A stretch of DNA of 64,000 nt. Origin: Sva-07 sp963828415 (GTDB taxonomy: Bacteria; Actinomycetota; Acidimicrobiia; Acidimicrobiales; Ilumatobacteraceae). Position 1 is the first letter of the stretch; every line of letters begins with the position of its first letter. This document shows, piece by piece, positions 1 to 7,843 of the stretch. Below the pieces are notes generated by a model. It had not been told where the DNA came from. It did no database searches and was given only the letters and a program-made list of their open reading frames with translations. The translations under genes were made by a program, and so were the position numbers. The stretch covers positions 496,001-560,000 of the forward strand of contig CAWHEI010000009.1 in the NCBI GenBank assembly GCA_963828415.1. Reading direction: 5' to 3'.

Positions 1-2
1 TC

Positions 3-1727
3 GACCCGGTTCCGGGCAACGACACCGCAACTGACGACGTCAACGTCGGTACGGTGGCCGACGTCTCGATCGTGAAGTCGCACGACCCCGACCAGGTCCG
101 CATCGGCGAAAACCTCACGTTCACGCTCGCCGTGTCGAACGCCGGGCCGTCCGAGGCCCGCGATGTCGTGGTCACCGACACCCTGCCCGCCGAGTTGACG
201 CTGGTCAGCGTGACGGGCGCCGTCGATCCGTCGACGTGGAGCTGTACGACGGTCGGCCAGGCCATTGAGTGTCTGCTCGCGGCGCCGCTGCCGCCCATGA
301 CCGATGCAGAGGACATCATCGTCACGGCACTGGTCGAACCCGAAGCCTTCCCGTCGATCTCCAACACCGCCGATGTCGTGTCGTCGACCAGCGACTCTGA
401 CACCGACAACAACTCCTCGACCGACGTCGTCGACGTGCCCCGCCTCGTCGACCTGTTCATCTCCAAGACGCACGCTGAGCCTGTCGCCGTCGGACAACCG
501 ATCGTGTACACGCTGACGGTCGGAAACAACGGCCCGATCGACGACGATGCCGTGATCACCGTGACCGATCCGATCCCATCGGGGCTCCGCGTGACCGAGG
601 CGACTTCCGACACCGCCGACTGTTCGAGCGACGACGGGCTCGTCACCTGCACGAAGGACGACGGTCTCGCCGTCGGCGAGACGTTCACGATCACCGTCAC
701 CGCCGACGTGCTGCCCGGCGCCTACCCGTCGGTGACCAACACCGCTGAGGTGTCATCACCGACCGACGATGTCGACCCGTCGAACAACGCTGCGAGCGAT
801 TCTGCCGTGGTACCGCCGCTGGTCGACCTCGCCATCACGAAGACCCACGCCGAGCCGGTGCAGGTCGGCGGGCAGATCACCTACACGGTGACGGTGCGCA
901 ACAACGGCCCGACGCCGGATCCTGGTCCGGTGCGGATGCTCGACACACTGCCGGGTTCGCTGACCCCGGTGTCGGCGAGCGCCGACGGCATGACATGCGT
1001 CGTCACCGGCCAGACGGTTGCCTGTCAGGCGCTCGCTCCGCTCGGCGTGAACGCCGAACTGGTGATCACGATCGTTGCCGATGTCGGCCCGGCGGCCTAC
1101 CCGTCGGTGGCGAACACGGCGATCGTCACCACGCCCGGCTGTTCGGTGGGCCCGGCAGCTGGGCCCGACACGCCATGCCCCGACACCGACCTCACGAACA
1201 ACGAGGCGACCGACGTTGCGACGGTTACCCCGCTGATCCGGCTCGGCGTCGTCAAGACGCTGTCGTCGCTCGAAGCGGCGAACGCCACATGGAACATCGT
1301 GGTCACGAACCTCGGCTCGAACGCCACCGTCGACCCGATCCGGATGAGCGACAACCTCCCGAACACCCTGATCTACGTGTCGGCGAACGGCGACGGATGG
1401 GTCTGCACGAACATCGGCCAAACGGTCGGGTGCACCTACTCGGCTGCGCTCGCCCCTGGAGCGTCGGCGCCGCCGATCAGCATCGTCACCATCGTCAACG
1501 CGCCAGCGGGCACGTCGATCACGAACATCGCCACCGTCGACGGCGGCGGCCCGGACGTGCCCGAGGTGACCGACAATGGCAACGTCATCGCTCCGGTGCT
1601 GCCGCCGCTGCCGAACACCGGCGGCGGTCCCGGCATCCTCCTTCAGTGGGCGCCGCTGATGGTGCTGCTCGGTCTGGCGATGGTGTTCATCTCGAACCGC
1701 CGCCGCCAGGACCCCCTGGCAGCCTGA
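3..1727 (+). CDS. DUF11-repeat cell-wall-anchored surface protein, C-terminal part
   Basis: The frame is open to the left edge, so the start lies outside the window; about 574 residues are visible. Four related segments of roughly 110-130 residues each open with an alternating hydrophobic strand followed by KTH or KSH, then VYTLTV.NNGP and a TNTA...D..NN end, which is the DUF11 (CARDB-like beta-sandwich) repeat pattern. Thirty-nine residues before the stop sits LPNTG (1608-1622), then a hydrophobic stretch and an RRR tail, the sortase sorting-signal layout. The protein is therefore expected to be exported and covalently attached to the wall, acting as a stalk or adhesin. The exact role is unknown. 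The stop is only 4 bp from a palindromic repeat doublet. Confidence 0.88.
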   Translation, partial: DPVPGNDTATDDVNVGTVADVSIVKSHDPDQVRIGENLTFTLAVSNAGPSEARDVVVTDTLPAELTLVSVTGAVDPSTWSCTTVGQAIECLLAAPLPPMTDAEDIIVTALVEPEAFPSISNTADVVSSTSDSDTDNNSSTDVVDVPRLVDLFISKTHAEPVAVGQPIVYTLTVGNNGPIDDDAVITVTDPIPSGLRVTEATSDTADCSSDDGLVTCTKDDGLAVGETFTITVTADVLPGAYPSVTNTAEVSSPTDDVDPSNNAASDSAVVPPLVDLAITKTHAEPVQVGGQITYTVTVRNNGPTPDPGPVRMLDTLPGSLTPVSASADGMTCVVTGQTVACQALAPLGVNAELVITIVADVGPAAYPSVANTAIVTTPGCSVGPAAGPDTPCPDTDLTNNEATDVATVTPLIRLGVVKTLSSLEAANATWNIVVTNLGSNATVDPIRMSDNLPNTLIYVSANGDGWVCTNIGQTVGCTYSAALAPGASAPPISIVTIVNAPAGTSITNIATVDGGGPDVPEVTDNGNVIAPVLPPLPNTGGGPGILLQWAPLMVLLGLAMVFISNRRRQDPLAA

Positions 1728-1731
1728 GGCA

Positions 1732-1794
1732 GGTTCCCCGAGGCCGGGTCTCCGGGAACCACGCTGGTTCCCCGAGACCCGGGCTCGGGGAACC
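1732..1794. repeat. Palindromic repeat doublet, family A, first site
   Basis: Two 29-bp palindromes (1732-1760 and 1766-1794) of the form GGTTCCCCGAG...CTC(C/G)GGGAACC are separated by 5 bp (ACGCT), giving a 34-bp period. They fill the whole gap between two convergent genes, so they may also act as a bidirectional hairpin terminator. The same doublet recurs at 2761-2823. Confidence 0.9.
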
Positions 1795-1796
1795 GT

Positions 1797-2708
1797 TCAG
1801 GTGAGTTGTGCGAGCACGTCGGCCTGCAGGCGGCGGTAGGCGTCGATGCGCTCCTCGGGCGTGGCGCCGAGCGTGAAGTCGGGGATGATCAGCTCGTCGA
1901 ATCCCAGCTCGACGTACCTGCCGATCTCGTCGACGAGTTGTTCGCTCGATCCGATGATCGACCGGGGGCCCATGTCGCCGCCCTTGATGTTCGCTGCGAG
2001 GTCGGAGTCGTCGGACATGAACACGAGCGCCTGGGTCGACTTCCAGATCGTCGCCGGGTCACGCTGCACCTGCTCGCAGGCCACGTGGAACTTGGCGAGT
2101 GCGCCGCCCGCCATCTCGGGAGCGCCCCACGTGTTCCATTCGTCAGCGTGAGTTGCCGTGATCCGCAACATGCGAGGGCTGCCCGTGCCGACGAGGATCG
2201 GGAGCGGCGACTGCACCGGCTTGGGGTTCGCCGGGGCGTCGGTGATGTCGTAGAAGTCACCGTGGAAGTCGGTTGTGTTCTCGTTCAGGAGCGATCGGAT
2301 CACCTGGATCGCCTCCTCGAACCGGCTCACCCGTGTTGCCGGCTCCTCGAGGTCGATGCCGTAGGCCTGATGCTCGTTGATCTGCCAGCCCGCCCCGATG
2401 CCGAGCACCATGCGCCCGTTCGAGATCCGATCGATCGTGGCCGCACGATTTGCCAGAACGGCCGGATGATGGATCGAGGTCGGCGCGACGAGCGACCCGA
2501 TCCTGATCCGCTCCGTGACCGCGGCGATGGCGGGCAGGATCGCCCAGCACTCGTGGACGTCACCGGGCAGTACGTCCTCGCTGCCGGAGTTCGGCATGTA
2601 GTGGTCGGCATACCAGAGGCAGTGCCATCCCTCGGCGTCGGCCACGCGGGCGAGATCGAGCACTTCGGCGGGTGGGCGTTCGGGGTTGGGCCAGATCGAG
2701 AACTTCAT
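1797..2708 (-). CDS. LLM-class (F420-dependent type) oxidoreductase
   Basis: A 303-residue protein beginning MKFSIWPNPERPP, with the TIM-barrel layout of luciferase-like monooxygenases: an early D.A..AE..GW..LWYADH strand, LVAPTSIHHPAVLANRAATI, then R.VLGIGAGW and a late PILVGTGSPRMLRI strand. In actinobacteria such proteins usually use coenzyme F420, though FMN cannot be excluded from sequence. The start at 2708 is chosen because residues further upstream are translated from repeat DNA. The gene is flanked on both sides by the same palindromic doublet. Substrate unknown. Confidence 0.85.
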   Translation of the reverse strand: MKFSIWPNPERPPAEVLDLARVADAEGWHCLWYADHYMPNSGSEDVLPGDVHECWAILPAIAAVTERIRIGSLVAPTSIHHPAVLANRAATIDRISNGRMVLGIGAGWQINEHQAYGIDLEEPATRVSRFEEAIQVIRSLLNENTTDFHGDFYDITDAPANPKPVQSPLPILVGTGSPRMLRITATHADEWNTWGAPEMAGGALAKFHVACEQVQRDPATIWKSTQALVFMSDDSDLAANIKGGDMGPRSIIGSSEQLVDEIGRYVELGFDELIIPDFTLGATPEERIDAYRRLQADVLAQLT

Positions 2709-2734
2709 GGACGCCGACCGTAACCTCTGCCCCC

Positions 2735-3547
2735 GTGCCCAGCGACTCCGACCCGATCGAGGTTCCCCGAGCCCAGGGCTCCGGGAACCACGGTGGTTCC
2801 CCGGGGCCCGGGCTCCGGGAACCACGTGATCACGAGTTGTGGGAGGCGCACGCCGATTGGTGGATCGATGGCTTCACCGAGGGAGCGGATCCCGAGTACG
2901 TCGAGCAGATCCTGCCGCTGGCCGTCGCTGAACTCGACGGGTTCGAGCGTGTGCTCGATCTCGGCTGCGGCGACGGCCAGATCAGTCGGCTGCTCGCCGC
3001 GGCGGGATCTCGAGTGGTCGGCGTGGATCCCACATGGAATCAGATCCGGGTGGCCCACGAGCGCGGCGGGGGAGCGGTGTTCGCCCGATCGGAAGCCGCC
3101 GAGCTGCCGTTCACTGACGCCTCGTTCGATGCCGTCGTGGCGTGTCTCGTGTTCGAACACATCGACGACGTCGACGGCGCGATCGGCGAGGTCGCCCGAG
3201 TGCTGCGCCCCGGCGGCCAGTTCTCGTTCTTCCTCAATCATCCGCTCCTGCAGACACCGGGGAGCGGATGGATCGACGACCACACCGTCGATCCGCCGGA
3301 GCAGTACTGGCGGATCGGGCCGTACCTCGTCGAACAGGACTCGGTCGAACAGGTCGAACAGGGCGTGTTCATCCGCTTCGTGCACCGCCCGCTCTCGCGC
3401 TATCTCAACGCGCTCTCCGAGCGTGGCCTGGTGCTGGAACGCATGGTCGAGCCGGCGCCACCAGACGGTTTCCTCGATCGCGCCTTCGAATACGCCGAAG
3501 CCGCTGCCATCCCGCGCCTGCTCTACCTCCGCCTCCGTCGCTCCTGA
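2735..3547 (+). CDS. Class I SAM-dependent methyltransferase
   Basis: A 270-residue protein with the Rossmann methyltransferase signature VLDLGCGDGQ (motif I), VVGVDPTWNQ (motif II), the SFDAVVACLVFEHIDD segment and EVARVLRPGGQ. It belongs to the Methyltransf_11 type that modifies small molecules; the substrate is not evident. The start is uncertain. GTG 2735 would place the repeat doublet 2761-2823 inside the N-terminal coding region, while the similarity to methyltransferases only begins at about ELWEAHADWW. TTG 2837 would leave the repeat as intergenic DNA and may be the true start. It is divergent from the LLM gene. Confidence 0.8.
   Translation: MPSDSDPIEVPRAQGSGNHGGSPGPGLREPRDHELWEAHADWWIDGFTEGADPEYVEQILPLAVAELDGFERVLDLGCGDGQISRLLAAAGSRVVGVDPTWNQIRVAHERGGGAVFARSEAAELPFTDASFDAVVACLVFEHIDDVDGAIGEVARVLRPGGQFSFFLNHPLLQTPGSGWIDDHTVDPPEQYWRIGPYLVEQDSVEQVEQGVFIRFVHRPLSRYLNALSERGLVLERMVEPAPPDGFLDRAFEYAEAAAIPRLLYLRLRRS
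2761..2823. repeat. Palindromic repeat doublet, family A, second site
   Basis: Two 29-bp palindromes at 2761-2789 and 2795-2823, separated by ACGGT, repeat the sequence and the 34-bp period of 1732-1794. It lies between the divergent starts of the LLM and methyltransferase genes, or within the methyltransferase N-terminus if GTG 2735 is used. Confidence 0.9.
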
Positions 3548-3566
3548 CATCGCCAGCCGGGCGACC

Positions 3567-3669
3567 TGCGATGAGCGAAACCGCCGTATCCGGTCGCTTC
3601 GCTCATGGGAGCCCGGTTGCGTCGGGTTGCGATGAGCGAAACCGCCGTATGCGGTCGGTTGGCTCATCG
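3567..3669. repeat. Palindromic repeat doublet, family B, first site
   Basis: Two ~40-bp palindromes (3567-3606 and 3628-3669) begin TGCGATGAGC and end GCTCAT, with CCGTAT.CGG at the centre. Their starts are 61 bp apart. The linker between them is not shared with the other family B sites (42385-42487 and 54005-54107). It lies between the methyltransferase stop and rapZ. Confidence 0.9.
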
Positions 3670-3731
3670 CTGCGAGGGGGTGACCGCAGGGGTGGCCGAA
3701 GGTGGTCGGGGCGGATCGGTAGGGTGGCGGA

Positions 3732-4578
3732 GTGGCCGACATCGTGCTGATCACCGGGCTGTCCGGCGCCGGCCGATCCGGTGTCGCCGACGTGTTGGAG
3801 GACCTCGGCTGGTTCGTGGTCGACAACCTGCCGACTGCGTTGATCGGCACGATCGTCGAACTCGCCGCCAAGCCAACCAGCGACATCGAGCGCCTGGCGC
3901 TCGTCGCCGGACGCCAACACGCCGAAGTGCTCACGAAGGTCGGTGAACTCCGCGCCGACGGCCATGACGTGCGCATGGTGTTCCTCGACGCGTCGACCCC
4001 CGAGCTCGTACGCCGCTACGACGCCACCCGCCGTCGCCACCCGCTCGCCGACGACACCGACGGCCTCGTCGAGTCGATCGAGCTGGAACGGTCGATGCTG
4101 GAGCCGGTTCGCGCTGCCGCCGACCTCGTCATCGACACGAGCGACCTCAACGTGCACCAACTCAAGGAGCGCATCGATCACGCCTTCGACACGGTCAGCG
4201 GATCGCGGTTGCAGGTCACCGTCGAGAGCTTCGGCTTCAAGCACGGCCTCCCGCTCGACGCCGACATCGTGATGGACCTGCGGTTCCTGCCCGAATCCGC
4301 ACTGGGAAGACGACCTGCGCCCGCTCACCGGGCACGACCCGAAGGTGCGCGACTACGTCCTCGAGACTGCCGTCGGCTCCACCTTCGTCGACCAGTTCGA
4401 CGAACTCCTCGCGAGCCTCGTGCCGCAGTACCAGGCAGAGGGTCGCACCTACCTCACCGTTGCGCTCGGATGTACGGGAGGTCGCCACCGTTCGGTCGCC
4501 GTCGCCGAGGAACTCGCCGCCCGGCTACGACAACGCGGCGTGCCGGTACGCACTTCGCACCGCGACGTCTCACGCTGA
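3732..4578 (+). CDS. rapZ: RapZ-family nucleotide-binding protein, one-base frameshift
   Basis: RapZ (YvcJ) is a P-loop protein; in E. coli it binds small RNAs to control GlmS, while in actinobacteria its role is little known. The N-terminal half starts with GTG and carries the P-loop GLSGAGRS, the lysine-to-arginine form usual in actinobacteria, then GWFVVDNLP. The reading frame is lost at CCC 4290-4292: removing one C restores DLRFLPNPHWEDDLRPLTG and joins smoothly to the C-terminal half with GCTGGRHRSV, ending at 4578. The restored length is 281 residues, normal for the family. Without the correction the frame runs through into gap. Sequencing error is more likely than true inactivation. 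Confidence 0.9.
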
Positions 4579-4685
4579 CCGGCTCGTCGAATCGGCGGTG
4601 TCGTTTCCGGGCCTGCGCCGTGGGGGAACTACAGTCAGAGACGGACATCGACGTTCACCACCCCCATACGCCAGGAGGCACCAGC

Positions 4686-5696
4686 ATGACCATTCGCGTC
4701 GGCATCAACGGTTTCGGACGCATCGGCCGCAACTTCTTCCGCGCTGCCAAGGCCAGCGGCGCAGACATCGACTTCGTGGCGGTGAACGACCTCGGGTCGA
4801 TCGACACGATGGCCCACCTCCTCAAGTACGACTCGGTGCTCGGCCGCTTCCCCGAGAAGGTCACCGCCACCAAGTCGAGCATCAAGGTCGGCAATGACAC
4901 GCTCAAGGTGCTCAGTGAGCGCAACCCCGCCGATCTGCCGTGGGGCGACCTCGGCGTCGACGTCGTGGTCGAGTCGACCGGCTTCTTCAACAGCCGCGAG
5001 GCGGCGAGCGCCCACCTCGACGGTGGCGCACCGCTCGTGATCGTGTCGGCGCCGGCCACGAACGCCGACATCACCATCGTGTACGGCGTCAACCACAAGG
5101 ACTTCCGGATCAGCCAACACAAGGTGATCTCGAACGCCAGCTGCACCACCAACTGCTTCGTGCCGATGGTCAAGGTGCTCGACGACGCGTTCGGTGTCGA
5201 GCAGGGTCTGATGACCACCATCCACTCCTACACCGGCGACCAGAACCTCGTCGACGGTCCGCACAGCGACCTGCGCCGTGCCCGCGGCGCCGCGATCAAC
5301 ATCGTGCCGACCTCGACGGGTGCAGCACGTGCGACGTCGCTCGTGATGCAGTCGATGAAGGGCAAGCTCGACGGCACGGCGCTGCGAGTGCCCACGCCGA
5401 CCGGTTCGCTCACCGACTTCACCGTCAACCTGAAGAAGGCCGCCAGCGTCGAGGAGATCAACGCGGCGTTCGAGGCGGCGAGCAAGAAGGCGCTGAAGGG
5501 GATCCTCAAGTACACCGAGGACCCGATCGTGTCGAGCGACATCGTCACCGATCCGCACTCGTGCGTCTTCGACGCCGGGCTCACGATGAGCATGGGCAAG
5601 ATGGTGAAGATCAACGGCTGGTACGACAACGAATGGGGCTACTCGAACCGCCTCGTCGACCTGACGCTGTTCACCGGCGCCAAGGTCAAGCGCTGA
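4686..5696 (+). CDS. gap: Glyceraldehyde-3-phosphate dehydrogenase, type I
   Basis: It catalyses NAD-dependent oxidation and phosphorylation of glyceraldehyde 3-phosphate in the cytoplasm (glycolysis and gluconeogenesis). The 336-residue protein has the dinucleotide-binding INGFGRIGRN at residues 7-16, the catalytic Cys153 in SNASCTTNC, and the C-terminal NGWYDNEWGYSNRLVDL. A good ribosome-binding site (AGGAGG, from 4672) precedes ATG 4686. It is followed 5 bp later by pgk and then tpiA, the common actinobacterial triose-phosphate order. Confidence 0.98.
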   Translation: MTIRVGINGFGRIGRNFFRAAKASGADIDFVAVNDLGSIDTMAHLLKYDSVLGRFPEKVTATKSSIKVGNDTLKVLSERNPADLPWGDLGVDVVVESTGFFNSREAASAHLDGGAPLVIVSAPATNADITIVYGVNHKDFRISQHKVISNASCTTNCFVPMVKVLDDAFGVEQGLMTTIHSYTGDQNLVDGPHSDLRRARGAAINIVPTSTGAARATSLVMQSMKGKLDGTALRVPTPTGSLTDFTVNLKKAASVEEINAAFEAASKKALKGILKYTEDPIVSSDIVTDPHSCVFDAGLTMSMGKMVKINGWYDNEWGYSNRLVDLTLFTGAKVKR

Positions 5697-5701
5697 GCGC
5701 C

Positions 5702-6827
5702 ATGAGCGACACCTCCATCCCGACGTTGGAGGATCTGGAGACGGCGCTCGGGGGCCTCGACGGCAAGCGGATCCTCGTGCGCACCGACTTCAACGTCCCA
5801 CTCGACGACGGTGCGATCGTCGACGACTTCCGGATCCGTGCGGCGCTGCCGACGATCGAATGGTTGACCGAGCGCGGCGCAAGCGTCGTGACGGCCAGCC
5901 ATCTCGGTCGTCCGAAGGGTGCACCGGACCCGAAGTACTCGATGGACCCCGTGCGCGCCCGCCTCGCCGAGCTGGCGCCCGGTGTCGAGCTGCTCGAGAA
6001 CCTGCGGTTCGATCCGGGAGAGACCGCGAACGACCCGGCGTTCGTCGCCACGCTCGTCGAGGGCATCGACGGCTACGTCAACGATGCGTTCGGCGCGTCG
6101 CACCGTGCCCACGCATCGATCGTCGGCCCGCCGCAGTTCGTGCCGTCGGCGATGGGTCGGTTGTTGCAGAAGGAGGTCGAGGTCCTCCTCGGTCTGCGCA
6201 ACAAGCCCAAGCACCCGTTCGTCGCCGTGCTCGGCGGGGCCAAGATCTCCGACAAGCTCGGCGTCGTCGAGGCCTTGCTCGAGGTCGTCGACTCGCTCGT
6301 GATCGGCGGAGCGATGTGCTTCACGTTCTTCGCCGCGCAGGGCAAGCCCGATCGGCGACTCGCTCTTCGAGCCCGACCAGGTCGACACGTGCAAGCGCCT
6401 GCTCGCCGACGCCGGAGCCAAGGGCAAGACGATCCATCTGCCCGACGACATCACGGGCACCACCGCCGATGGTGAATACGCCACGTTCGGCACGCGACTG
6501 CCCGACGGCGCGAAGGGCTTCGACATCGGCCCGGGCTCCGCGGCGGCGTTCACCGACGTGATCATGGACGCCCGCATGGTCTTCTGGAACGGCCCGATGG
6601 GCATGTTCGAAGACGAACGGTTCGCGTCCGGCACACGCACCGTCGCCCAGGCGATGGCCGACACCAAGGCGTTCACCGTCGTCGGCGGCGGAGACTCCGC
6701 CGCCGCGCTCGCTCAGTTCGGCCTCGACGACGAGGTCGACCACGTGTCCACCGGTGGCGGCGCCAGCCTCGAACTCCTCGAGAACGGCGACCTGCCGGGC
6801 CTCGATGCTCTCGACGGAACGCAGTGA
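5702..6827 (+). CDS. pgk: Phosphoglycerate kinase, one-base frameshift
   Basis: Phosphoglycerate kinase makes ATP from 1,3-bisphosphoglycerate. Seen are the N-terminal substrate-site motif VRTDFNVPLD, the region VTASHLGRPKG, GYVNDAFGASHRAHAS, VLGGAKISDKLGV, and in the second half FWNGPMGMFE and VGGGDSAAAL. The frame breaks at CCC 6347-6349: deleting one C turns GKPDRRLAL into the expected GKPIGDSLFEPDQ and restores a continuous 374-residue protein. A glycolytic kinase is unlikely to be truly broken, so an assembly or sequencing indel is the likely cause. The 3' end is embedded in a 20-bp tandem duplication. Confidence 0.95.
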
Positions 6828-6868
6828 CTCAGCGCGGAACGCAGTGACCCAGCGCGACACAGTGACCC
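6816..6868 (+). repeat. 20-bp tandem duplication at the pgk 3' end
   Basis: The unit GGAACGCAGTGACTCAGCGC occurs at 6816-6835 and 6836-6855 (one mismatch) with a partial third copy to 6868. The first copy contains the pgk stop codon, so the array covers most of the pgk-tpiA spacer. Confidence 0.8.
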
Positions 6869-6882
6869 ACAGAACGGATCTC

Positions 6883-7653
6883 ATGACCCGTCGACCGCTC
6901 ATCTCCGGCAACTGGAAGATGAACCTGAACCACTTCGAGGCGATCCAGACCGTCCAGAAGCTCCACTACCTGGTGCCGAAAGAGACGCTGGAAGACGTCG
7001 ACGTCAGCATCCACCCGCCGTTCACCGACATCCGCAGCATCCAGACGGTGATCGAGACCGAGGACTTCGACTTCCACCTCGGCGCCCAGCACTGCCACTG
7101 GGAGGACAGCGGCGCGTTCACCGGCGAGGTGTCGCCGGGGTTCCTCGAGAAGCTCAACGTCGTGTACGTGATCGTCGGACACTCCGAGCGCCGCGAGATC
7201 TTCGGCGAAACCGACGAGATGGTCAACAAGAAGGTGGCCGCGATCCAGGCGCATCACATGACGCCGATCATGTGCTGTGGCGAGACGTTGGCCGAGCGTG
7301 AAGCGGGCGAGACCGAATCGAAGGTGCTCGGCCAGATCGGGGCCGGCCTGGCCGGGCGAACGAACGAGCAGATCGCATCGCTGGTCATCGCCTATGAGCC
7401 GATCTGGGCGATCGGCACTGGCATGACCGCCACCGCCGAGGATGCGCAGGCGGTCTGCGCGTCGATCCGTGGCAGGCTCCGCGAACTCACCGACGACGCG
7501 ACCGCGGACGCGGTGCGCATCCAGTACGGCGGCTCGGTGAAGGGCGCCAACGCGACCGAACTGATGGCGCAACCGGACATCGACGGCGCCCTCGTCGGCG
7601 GCGCCAGCCTCGATCCGGACGAATTCGCCAAGATCGTCCAGTTCGGAACGTGA
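6883..7653 (+). CDS. tpiA: Triose-phosphate isomerase
   Basis: It interconverts dihydroxyacetone phosphate and glyceraldehyde 3-phosphate. The 256-residue protein has the active-site Lys in SGNWKMN (Lys12), His100 in VIVGHSERR, the glutamate loop AYEPIWAIGTG, and the phosphate-binding YGGSVKG and LVGGASLD near the end. ATG 6883 is chosen because it opens the conserved TRRPLISGNWK start. It is the last gene of the gap-pgk-tpiA run; the next operon has its own promoter region. Confidence 0.97.
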   Translation: MTRRPLISGNWKMNLNHFEAIQTVQKLHYLVPKETLEDVDVSIHPPFTDIRSIQTVIETEDFDFHLGAQHCHWEDSGAFTGEVSPGFLEKLNVVYVIVGHSERREIFGETDEMVNKKVAAIQAHHMTPIMCCGETLAEREAGETESKVLGQIGAGLAGRTNEQIASLVIAYEPIWAIGTGMTATAEDAQAVCASIRGRLRELTDDATADAVRIQYGGSVKGANATELMAQPDIDGALVGGASLDPDEFAKIVQFGT

Positions 7654-7663
7654 CTCGGATCGG

Positions 7664-7685
7664 TTGACATTTCACACAGGTGAAA
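7664..7685 (+). promoter_or_regulatory. Candidate promoter/operator upstream of the oligopeptide transporter
   Basis: A perfect TTGACA (7664-7669) is followed directly by the perfect inverted repeat TTTCACacagGTGAAA (7670-7685). A repressor bound there would block the promoter. No convincing -10 hexamer was found at the ideal distance, so this is a candidate only. It is about 160 bp upstream of the transporter's first gene. Confidence 0.45.
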
Positions 7686-7843
7686 CACCGTTGGCTACCA
7701 CTGGGTAAGGGGTACTGCTATGGTCGGGGCGTTCAAACCCAGGGAGGGGTTTGGAGACATTTGGTCGTAGTCGAACGCTGGCGGTGCCAGGCGGTTCCTG
7801 CGGCCGCTCACCTCCCTCAACCAACCATCCAGGAGGACCATAC

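Noticed and set aside
3732..5696. A single 654-codon frame apparently fusing RapZ and GAPDH
   Set aside because: The middle is Arg/Pro-rich out-of-frame sequence; the one-base indel in rapZ explains it, and gap has its own RBS and ATG.
4290..6349. Programmed ribosomal frameshifting in rapZ and pgk
   Set aside because: No slippery heptamer or downstream pseudoknot was noticed, and the same one-base changes occur in unrelated genes; sequence error is simpler.
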